A model generated the notes under the pieces. That model did not search any database, was not told where the DNA came from, and saw only the letters and a list, made by a program, of their open reading frames with translations. This document shows, in pieces, positions 7,342-12,460 of a DNA stretch of 12,460 nucleotides (position 1 is the stretch's first letter; the number at the start of each line of letters is the position of its first letter). The DNA is from JAZDLC01 sp043802345. GTDB lineage: Bacteria > Planctomycetota > B15-G4 > JADJEK01. The stretch lies in NCBI GenBank assembly GCA_043802345.1, contig JAZDLC010000420.1, positions 1 to 12,460 of the forward strand, written 5' to 3'. A program made the translations under genes and the position numbers.

Positions 7342-7839
7342 CTACGCCAAGCGGATCGCGTCGTATTCCGCCTGGTCGAGCGTGCGTTCGTTTCCCTCGG
7401 GATCCCGGACGAGAGGCAGCGAGCCGCTGGCTCCCAGGAGCTCCATGGTGGCGGACGTCTTGCCGTCGACCTTCTCCCGGTAGGTGACCCGGATCTTCTG
7501 GCCCATGAAGCGCTCGAAGTGACGGGCGGTCGCCAGCAGACGGTTGGCGCCCGGAGAGTCGACTTCGATGGAGAGTTCCCCCGGATCGATGCCGGCCGCG
7601 AGCAGCGCCTTGCGAATGCCCTTGATGGAACGTACCAGCAGCGCGCTGTCGACCGGCGGATCCTCTCGATCGAGGACGACAGAGAGGCGGAGGCCGGGGC
7701 GGAGGCTCACCTCCAGGACCTCCGCATCGGTGGCCGCGATGGTCCGCTGGACCGCGGCCAGGATCTGGTCGCGGTGCTTGATCTCGTGGCGGTACTTCCT
7801 GGGTGGGCTCCGGCGCTGGTTCCTTGGATTCGGCTTCAC
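7342..7839 (-). CDS. rimP: Ribosome maturation factor RimP
   Basis: A 165-residue RimP, which assists late assembly of the 30S subunit. After a basic N-terminal tail of about 25 residues (rich in R, K and P) comes the N-terminal alpha-beta domain (about 26-100). It ends in the family signature E-L-S-I-E-V-D-S-P-G-A-N-R (E. coli has L-E-V-S-S-P-G-L-D-R). Then A-R-H-F-E-R-F-M-G-Q leads into the C-terminal SH3-like domain (about 110-165). Length is near the usual 150-160. The start is GTG at 7839; no other start codon precedes the conserved region and there is no Shine-Dalgarno sequence. A candidate promoter would place the transcript start at about this GTG, suggesting a leaderless message. rimP normally heads the rimP-nusA-infB operon, but nusA is not here; the next gene on the strand is mrp. 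Confidence 0.88.
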   Translation of the reverse strand: MKPNPRNQRRSPPRKYRHEIKHRDQILAAVQRTIAATDAEVLEVSLRPGLRLSVVLDREDPPVDSALLVRSIKGIRKALLAAGIDPGELSIEVDSPGANRLLATARHFERFMGQKIRVTYREKVDGKTSATMELLGASGSLPLVRDPEGNERTLDQAEYDAIRLA

Positions 7840-7845
7840 GGCGAC

Positions 7846-7875
7846 AGGGTAGCCGGAAACCGGGTCGGATGCCAG
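7846..7875 (-). promoter_or_regulatory. Candidate rimP promoter giving a leaderless transcript
   Basis: On the minus strand CTGGCA (7875-7870, four of six to -35), an 18-bp spacer and TACCCT (7851-7846, three of six to -10) end 6 bp before the GTG at 7839. Transcription would begin at or beside the start codon. The match is weak. Confidence 0.22.
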
Positions 7876-7879
7876 GTGA

Positions 7880-7908
7880 TCGAGATCCGGCGCGGCAGTC
7901 GGTAGAGT
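7880..7908 (+). promoter_or_regulatory. Candidate transketolase promoter
   Basis: TCGAGA (7880-7885) and TAGAGT (7903-7908) are separated by 17 bp; each matches four of six consensus bases. The start would be near 7915, giving a leader of about 85 nt. It lies back to back with the rimP candidate promoter in the divergent spacer. Confidence 0.3.
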
Positions 7909-8000
7909 CTCTCCAACGTCCCGCCAGGCGCGGCAACGGCCGCTCCCCGGGCTTGAGGATCGGACTCATGTGACTGCCATTCGCTTGGCTGGGGGTGAAC

Positions 8001-9995
8001 GTGGCAATCGAAGATGGCGCGAACGACCGGCTTTCAATCAACACGATTCGCGGCCTGGCGATCGACATGATTCAGAAGGCCGACTCCGGTCACCCGGGCC
8101 TGCCGCTGGGGGCGGCCCCGATGGCGTACGTGCTCTGGAAGCATCATCTGCGGCACGACCCGCGGCGCCCGGACTGGTCCAATCGGGACCGGTTCGTGCT
8201 CTCGCCCGGGCATGGGAGTGCCCTGCTGTACGCGCTCCTGCACCTGTTCGGGTATGACCTCTCCCTGGACGACCTGAAGCGGTTCCGGCAGTGGGAGGCG
8301 CTGACGCCGGGGCATCCCGAGTTCGGACTGACCGCCGGCGTGGAGGCGACCACGGGCCCGCTGGGCCAGGGGACGGCCAACGCGGTCGGCATGGCGATGG
8401 CGGAACGGTCCCTGGCCTGGAGGTTCAACCGGCCGGACCACGAGGTGGTCGATCACATGACCTATGCGCTGGTCTCGGACGGCGATCTGATGGAAGGAAT
8501 CTGCTACGAGGCGGCGGCCCTGGCCGGGCACCTGAAGCTGGGCAAGCTGGTCTTCCTGTACGACTCGAACAACGTGACGCTGGACGGGCCGTCCTCCCTT
8601 CACTGGTCGGAGGATGTTCCGGCCCGCTTCGAGGCATGTGGCTGGCAGGTCCTGCGGGTCGCGGACGGCAACCATGACCTGGAGGCGATCGACCAGGCCC
8701 TGTCCGCCGCGCGGGAGGAGTCTTTGCGGCCGACCCTGATCGAGGTCAAGACCACGATCGGATTCGGCTCACCCAAGAAGGCGGGAGACAGCTCCGCCCA
8801 CGGCTCGCCGCTGGGCGAGGAGGAGGTCGCCGCCACGAAGCGGGTGTTGGGGCTCGATCCGTCCCTCTTCTTTCACGTGCCGGACGAGGTTCTCGCGGCG
8901 CGCGAGCAAGCCCTTGCGAGGGGTGCTGGGTGGACAAAGGCCTTCGACCTGCGCTTCGAAGACTGGGCCACGGTTCATCCAGATCTTGCGGTGAAGTGGC
9001 GAGACGCGAAGGAGCAGAGGCTGAAGGAGCCGCTGCCCCTGCCCACCTTCACGCCGGGCGATTCGGTGGCCACGCGCAAGGCCTCCGGTGTCGTGCTGAA
9101 TGCCATCGCGAAGGAGGTGCCGTGGCTCATGGGAGGGGACGCGGACCTATCCTGTTCCACCAACACCGCGCTCAAGGGGGAGGAATCGTTCAACGGCGTG
9201 ACCGGAGAAGGGCGCAACATCCACTTCGGGATCCGGGAACATGCCATGGCCGCCATCGCGGCGGGGATGTGCTACCACGGGGGCGTTCGGCCGTACGTCG
9301 CCACCTTCTTCGTCTTATCCGACTATATGCGCCCGGCGTTGCGCATGGCGGCGCTGAGCCGGCTGCCGCTGATCGCGGTCTTCACCCACGATTCGATCGC
9401 CGTGGGGGAGGACGGTCCTACGCACCAACCGGTCGAACATCTGATGGCCCTGCGGGCGATGCCGAATCTGCACGTGGTTCGGCCGGCCGACGCGGGCGAG
9501 ACGGCGGCGGCCTGGGAGTACGCCCTTCGCAGGACGGACGGTCCCACCGCGCTGGTCTTGAGTCGTCAGGGTCTGCCGGTTCTCGCCGCGACCGGGGATC
9601 TCTCCCGGGGCGCGTACGTCCTCGCGGAGGCGGACGGGACGCCCTCCCTGATCCTGATCGCCAGCGGTTCGGAGGTCTCCCTGGCGCTCCTGGCCAGGGC
9701 AGCGCTCCAGGCGGAAGGGATTCCCACGCGGGTGGTCTCCATGCCTTGCTTCCAGGCGTTCGAGGCCCAGCCGCAGGAATACCGCCGCGCGGTGCTGCCG
9801 CCAGAAGTTCCGGCCCGGGTCTCCATCGAGGCGGGCAGCACGTTTGGTTGGGAGCGGTACGTGGGAGACCGGGGGCGCTCCGTCGGGATCGACCGCTTCG
9901 GCGCGTCGGCCCCCGGAGCTGAGAACCTCGAGCGGTTCGGGTTCACCGTCGAGGCGGTGGTGCGCGCGGCCAAGGAGTCTCTGGCCGCATCCTGA
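8001..9995 (+). CDS. tkt: Transketolase
   Basis: A 664-residue transketolase, normal length. It moves two-carbon units between sugar phosphates using thiamine diphosphate and a divalent metal, in the pentose phosphate pathway (and the Calvin cycle where present). The pyrophosphate-binding domain (1 to about 320) has S-G-H-P-G (29-33), T-T-G-P-L-G-Q-G (117-124), the diphosphate/metal site S-D-G-D (159-162) with D-S-N-N (188-191), and H-G-S-P-L-G (267-272). The pyrimidine domain (about 350-520) has F-G-I-R-E-H-A-M with catalytic E413 and the signature G-E-D-G-P-T-H-Q-P-V-E (469-479). The C-terminal domain fills 530-664. GGGGGTGA (7991-7998) resembles the anti-Shine-Dalgarno complement and favours GTG 8001; a GTG at 7995 in the same frame would add two residues. 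No other pentose phosphate gene is adjacent. Confidence 0.97.
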   Translation: MAIEDGANDRLSINTIRGLAIDMIQKADSGHPGLPLGAAPMAYVLWKHHLRHDPRRPDWSNRDRFVLSPGHGSALLYALLHLFGYDLSLDDLKRFRQWEALTPGHPEFGLTAGVEATTGPLGQGTANAVGMAMAERSLAWRFNRPDHEVVDHMTYALVSDGDLMEGICYEAAALAGHLKLGKLVFLYDSNNVTLDGPSSLHWSEDVPARFEACGWQVLRVADGNHDLEAIDQALSAAREESLRPTLIEVKTTIGFGSPKKAGDSSAHGSPLGEEEVAATKRVLGLDPSLFFHVPDEVLAAREQALARGAGWTKAFDLRFEDWATVHPDLAVKWRDAKEQRLKEPLPLPTFTPGDSVATRKASGVVLNAIAKEVPWLMGGDADLSCSTNTALKGEESFNGVTGEGRNIHFGIREHAMAAIAAGMCYHGGVRPYVATFFVLSDYMRPALRMAALSRLPLIAVFTHDSIAVGEDGPTHQPVEHLMALRAMPNLHVVRPADAGETAAAWEYALRRTDGPTALVLSRQGLPVLAATGDLSRGAYVLAEADGTPSLILIASGSEVSLALLARAALQAEGIPTRVVSMPCFQAFEAQPQEYRRAVLPPEVPARVSIEAGSTFGWERYVGDRGRSVGIDRFGASAPGAENLERFGFTVEAVVRAAKESLAAS

Positions 9996-10132
9996 CGCCC
10001 CGGTCGCGCCAGGCGAAAATGGCATAAACGTAATCTACGACTTCCCTTGGTGGTCGATAACGTGTGCGCAGTACATGCGGGTCCAGATATCTCGCTTTGA
10101 TGCCCTTTCCGGGATCAGTCAGGAGCAATCGG
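9996..10132. other. Spacer between transketolase and the small lipoprotein gene
   Basis: 137 bp without a gene. No strong terminator follows the transketolase stop. TTGGTG (10047-10052) and TACATG (10072-10077), 19 bp apart, are a weak promoter candidate for the downstream small gene. Confidence 0.3.
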
Positions 10133-10297
10133 ATGCATCATCGAAGACACTGTGCCTCGGTCATCGCGCTCGGTCTCGCCGCCTTCGGCCTTCAGGCCTG
10201 CCTCGCCAGCGACGCGCTGGCGGCAGGGCCCGAAGTGGACCCGCCCTTTCGAGTCATCTTCTGGAATGACCTCGGCCTGGAAATCCGGATCGAGTAG
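10133..10297 (+). CDS. Small predicted lipoprotein, 54 residues, function unknown
   Basis: AGGAG at 10121-10125 stands 7 nt before an ATG at 10133, a strong ribosome-binding site. The 54-residue product begins with a basic stretch (M-H-H-R-R-H), a hydrophobic core (V-I-A-L-G-L-A-A-F-G) and L-Q-A-C at 20-23, a good lipobox. This predicts lipidation at C23 and a mature peptide of only 32 residues ending in an acidic, hydrophobic tail (V-I-F-W-N-D-L-G-L-E-I-R-I-E). A signal peptidase I site (A-L-A-A/G, near residue 31) is an alternative. I recognise no family. It could be a genuine short lipoprotein or the 5' remnant of a longer gene; the sequence after the stop belongs to the convergent CxxC-repeat gene and offers no continuation. 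The gene ends 10 bp from that gene's stop. Confidence 0.55.
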   Translation: MHHRRHCASVIALGLAAFGLQACLASDALAAGPEVDPPFRVIFWNDLGLEIRIE

Positions 10298-10307
10298 GAC
10301 AGATCAG

Positions 10308-11132
10308 CTACCTGGCGCAGAGCGGGCAGGTGACCTCGCCGCGCCGGGCACAGGTCTTGCACTCCCTGCTGTCCGGTTTCAGGGTGCAGTCGACCATGCC
10401 GCTCTTGCAGGTCATGCATCTTCTCACGCCCTTGCCCGAGCACTGATCGCACTTCTTCGTCCCGGCCTTGCCCCCACCGCCCTGGTAGACGAAGCGCTGC
10501 TTGCCGGTGCCGTGACAGGTGTCGCAGGGCGAGACACCCAGGAAGGTGCAATCGGCGCAGTAGCGCTTGCCTGAACCGAGGCACTTCTTGCACAGATCCT
10601 GGAACACGCCCGATCCCCGGCAGCTGTAGCACTTGAGCGCCCTCTTTCCCTTGCAGGCCGGGCAGTTCCGGCTGGTTTCCACCGGACAGGCGGGACAGGG
10701 ATGCAGACCCAGACCCATGCAGGCGGCGCACGGCACGGTCTGCTTGCCGGTCAGCTCGCAGTCGGGACAGCCGATCTGCTTCGATCCCTTGCAGACCGGG
10801 CAGTTGAGCTTTCCCTTCCGCTGGCAGAGCAGGCAGGGGTCCTTCTCTCCCCCCTGCCAGTGGATGGATCCGCGGCCGCCGCACCCGGAGCAGGTCCAGG
10901 TGCCGTTGCCGCGGCAGAAGAAGCAGGCGAGCTTGCGTTTCCCGGAGCAGCGCGCGCAGACGACGTCCCGGACGCCCTTCCCCTCGCATCGCCCGCATTC
11001 GATGCTCCGCGATGAGTCGCAGAACCTGCAGTCTGAAGCCTCCTCCGCCAGGGCGCTGGAAAGCACCAGGCTGAACAGCAAGACGCTCAGCGCGCGCCCG
11101 AGGCAAGCGCTGACAACTGACCGGAATTTCAT
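10308..11132 (-). CDS. Exported CxxC-repeat (DnaJ zinc-finger-like) protein
   Basis: A 274-residue protein. Residues 1-29 look like a Sec signal peptide (basic start, core A-L-S-V-L-L-F-S-L-V-L, cleavage A-L-A/E). The rest is an array of 19 CxxC motifs starting at residues 35, 46, 59, 70, 81, 100, 111, 122, 135, 146, 157, 168, 181, 192, 203, 228, 239, 258 and 269. Twelve of the 18 steps are exactly 11 residues and three are 13. Many motifs continue as CxxCxGxG (E-G-K-G, R-G-N-G, R-G-S-G, H-G-T-G, S-G-K-G), as in the DnaJ cysteine-rich domain, but there is no J domain or peptide-binding domain. Pairs of CxxC would each bind one zinc, so about nine sites are possible. There are 39 cysteines after the signal peptide. 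GAGGGG lies 7 nt before the ATG at 11132; an in-frame ATG at 11159 is rejected because it overlaps the candidate -10. Function unknown: a metal store, redox scaffold or protein-binding surface are all possible. Confidence 0.85.
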   Translation of the reverse strand: MKFRSVVSACLGRALSVLLFSLVLSSALAEEASDCRFCDSSRSIECGRCEGKGVRDVVCARCSGKRKLACFFCRGNGTWTCSGCGGRGSIHWQGGEKDPCLLCQRKGKLNCPVCKGSKQIGCPDCELTGKQTVPCAACMGLGLHPCPACPVETSRNCPACKGKRALKCYSCRGSGVFQDLCKKCLGSGKRYCADCTFLGVSPCDTCHGTGKQRFVYQGGGGKAGTKKCDQCSGKGVRRCMTCKSGMVDCTLKPDSRECKTCARRGEVTCPLCAR

Positions 11133-11158
11133 GGCTGGACCCCTCATGTTGGTGCGCA

Positions 11159-11187
11159 AATGTACCGCAGGACCGGCGGCCCGTCGA
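11159..11187 (-). promoter_or_regulatory. Candidate promoter of the CxxC-repeat gene
   Basis: On the minus strand TCGACG (11187-11182, four of six to -35), a 17-bp spacer and TACATT (11164-11159, four of six to -10) give a start near 11152 and a 20-nt leader holding the GAGGGG ribosome-binding site. This supports the ATG at 11132. Confidence 0.4.
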
Positions 11188-11204
11188 GCCCCGGCTGTTT
11201 CCGT

Positions 11205-11233
11205 TTGAGATCAGAGTGCGGCGATGGTGGGAT
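11205..11233 (+). promoter_or_regulatory. Candidate promoter of the topoisomerase B-subunit gene
   Basis: TTGAGA (11205-11210, five of six to -35), a 17-bp spacer and TGGGAT (11228-11233, three of six to -10) predict a start near 11240, about 19 nt before the ATG at 11259. It is arranged back to back with the promoter candidate of the CxxC-repeat gene. Confidence 0.38.
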
Positions 11234-11258
11234 GCTCCCGAATGGACGGACTTCGAGA

Positions 11259-12460
11259 ATGAGCCAGGAACCGACACCCGCGAAACGCACCTCTCGCAAG
11301 AAGGTGGCCTACGACGAGAAGGCCATTTTGACGCTGGATGCGCTGGAGCACATCCGGTTGCGCACCGGCATGTACATCGGCCGGATCGGGGACGGAAGCC
11401 ACCCTCAGGACGGCATCTACGTCATGCTGAAGGAGGTGATCGACAACTCGGTGGACGAGTTCATCATGGGCGAGGGCCGGCGCATCGAGATCGAGCGCTC
11501 GGACCAGACCATGACCGTCAGGGACTATGGCCGGGGAATCCCCCTGGGGAAGGTGGTCGACTGCGTCAGCCAGATCAACACCGGCGGCAAGTACAACGAT
11601 GACGTGTTCCAGTTTTCGGTCGGCCTGAACGGCGTCGGCACGAAGGCGGTCAACGCGCTCTCCGCCGAGTTCGAGGTGGTCAGCTACCGGGACGGACATT
11701 ACCGCCGGGCCCGCTTCGAGCGAGGCGTGCTGAAGGAGGAGAAGAAGGGGCGGGATCCGGAGAGCAAGCCCGGCACCCTGGTTCGTTTCACGCCCGACCC
11801 GCAAGTGTTCGGAAAGTACTGCTGGGAAGAGGCGTACATCGAGCATCGGCTCAACTACTACGCATACCTCAACGCCGGTCTTTCGCTGCGCTACAACGAC
11901 AAGACCTTTCGCAGCTCGGAAGGGCTTGCGGACCTGTTGCGCCAGGAGATTGGTGACGAACAGCCGGTCTACGAGCTGATGCATGGCCGCCTGGACCGGC
12001 TGGAATTCTCCTTCACCCACATCAACGCCTACGGCGAGAACTACTTCAGCTTCGTCAACGGGCAGTACACCAACGACGGCGGGACCCACCAGGGCGCCTT
12101 CCGAGAGGGGCTTCTAAAGGGCGTCAACGAGTTCGCGGGGGCCAATTTCGCCGGCGAGGATGTGCGGGACGGACTGATCGGCGCCATCGCGGTCAAGATC
12201 CAGGACCCGGTCTTCGAGAGCCAGACCAAGAACAAGCTCGGCACCACCGGGATTCGCGGCTGGATCGTCAAGGACGTTCGGGAGCAGGTCGTGCTCTGGA
12301 TGCACAAACACCGGGAGGCCGCCGACTCCTTGCTCGCCAAGGTCAAGACCAACGAGCGAATCCGGAAGGAGCTCGCCTCGATCAAGAAGGAAGCCCGGGA
12401 ACGTTCGAAGAAGATCGCGATCCGGATTCCGAAGCTGACCGACTGCAAGGTGCACCTGAG
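11259..12460 (+). CDS. parE: Type IIA topoisomerase subunit B (Bacteroidota-like ParE), 3' end cut by the window
   Basis: The frame runs from ATG 11259 off the right edge with 400 codons visible. It is the ATPase subunit of topoisomerase IV or gyrase, which works with ParC/GyrA to pass DNA duplexes and decatenate chromosomes. The GHKL ATPase comes first: L-E-H-I-R-L-R-T-G-M-Y-I-G (29-41), K-E-V-I-D-N-S-V-D-E with E59 and N63, D-Y-G-R-G-I-P (89-95), N-T-G-G-K-Y (107-112), and the lid G-L-N-G-V-G-T-K-A-V-N-A-L-S (122-135). The transducer domain has V-N-G-Q-Y-T-N-D-G-G-T-H (266-277) and Q-T-K-N-K-L-G (322-328) with the ATP-contacting lysine K324. The TOPRIM domain should begin just past the edge. 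Phrases such as G-D-G-S-H-P-Q-D-G-I-Y and D-P-V-F-E-S-Q-T-K resemble Bacteroidota ParE (about 620 residues) more than E. coli GyrB. ParE versus GyrB cannot be settled without the rest. The Shine-Dalgarno match is weak. Confidence 0.93.
   Translation, partial: MSQEPTPAKRTSRKKVAYDEKAILTLDALEHIRLRTGMYIGRIGDGSHPQDGIYVMLKEVIDNSVDEFIMGEGRRIEIERSDQTMTVRDYGRGIPLGKVVDCVSQINTGGKYNDDVFQFSVGLNGVGTKAVNALSAEFEVVSYRDGHYRRARFERGVLKEEKKGRDPESKPGTLVRFTPDPQVFGKYCWEEAYIEHRLNYYAYLNAGLSLRYNDKTFRSSEGLADLLRQEIGDEQPVYELMHGRLDRLEFSFTHINAYGENYFSFVNGQYTNDGGTHQGAFREGLLKGVNEFAGANFAGEDVRDGLIGAIAVKIQDPVFESQTKNKLGTTGIRGWIVKDVREQVVLWMHKHREAADSLLAKVKTNERIRKELASIKKEARERSKKIAIRIPKLTDCKVHL

Noticed and set aside
7130..8068. A 312-codon minus-strand frame covering rimP and the gap beside it
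   Set aside because: The product is rich in R, P, S and G with no domain, and rimP lies in a different frame of the same strand with clear family motifs.
10400..11030. The 33-bp periodicity as a CRISPR or tandem DNA repeat
   Set aside because: The period is in the protein. The DNA between cysteine codons is diverged and there are no conserved repeat units with unique spacers.
10308..11132. The CxxC array as a multihaem cytochrome c
   Set aside because: Only one of the 19 motifs is followed by histidine (C-D-T-C-H at 203-207); haem attachment needs CxxCH, so zinc-type sites are more likely.
10192..11277. A 361-codon minus-strand frame over the CxxC-repeat gene
   Set aside because: Its frame destroys the regular CxxC array and gives a low-complexity arginine- and leucine-rich product. 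The overlapping frame has a signal peptide, ribosome-binding site and promoter candidate.

Overview
This is a chromosomal window from a high-GC bacterium. It carries nine protein genes and no tRNA, rRNA, CRISPR array, insertion sequence or prophage gene that I can recognise. The organism cannot be named from the sequence alone. Several genes have signal peptides, one of them with a lipobox. The ParE/GyrB-like protein at the right edge resembles the Bacteroidota-type topoisomerase IV subunit B. The HExxH protein resembles the DUF1570 peptidases common in Planctomycetota and similar phyla. The Mrp ATPase carries a C-terminal DUF971 domain. Together these suggest an uncultured high-GC lineage of the FCB, Acidobacteriota or Planctomycetota type; that is inference.

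Layout, left to right: (1) an exported beta-rich protein on the minus strand, cut by the left edge (1-427). (2) A 263-bp divergent spacer with a TACAAT box on each strand. (3) A PP2C-type Ser/Thr phosphatase, plus strand (691-1518). (4) A CHASE-PAS-histidine kinase, minus strand (1515-3638), whose stop codon overlaps that of the phosphatase. (5) Divergent from the kinase, an exported DUF1570-like zinc metallopeptidase (3775-5667). (6) Convergent with it, an Mrp/HCF101-like iron-sulfur carrier ATPase (5672-7054, minus). (7) After a 287-bp gap with no gene, rimP (7342-7839, minus). (8) Divergent from rimP, a transketolase (8001-9995). (9) A 54-residue predicted lipoprotein (10133-10297). (10) Convergent with it, an exported protein made almost entirely of CxxC knuckles (10308-11132, minus). 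(11) Divergent from that, the start of a type IIA topoisomerase B subunit (11259 to the right edge).

Most genes look like single transcription units in alternating orientation. The three convergent junctions are extremely tight: a 4-bp overlap, a 4-bp gap and a 10-bp gap. The divergent spacers hold the candidate promoters. The core functions are housekeeping: ribosome maturation (RimP), pentose phosphate/Calvin-type carbon shuffling (transketolase), Fe-S cluster delivery (Mrp) and DNA topology (ParE/GyrB). The accessory genes deal with signalling (phosphatase, orphan sensor kinase) and the cell envelope (metallopeptidase, lipoprotein, CxxC-repeat protein).

The most unusual item is the CxxC-repeat protein. 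It has 19 CxxC motifs in about 240 mature residues, spaced mostly by exactly 11 residues, behind a signal peptide. I found no clear previously undescribed multi-gene system.
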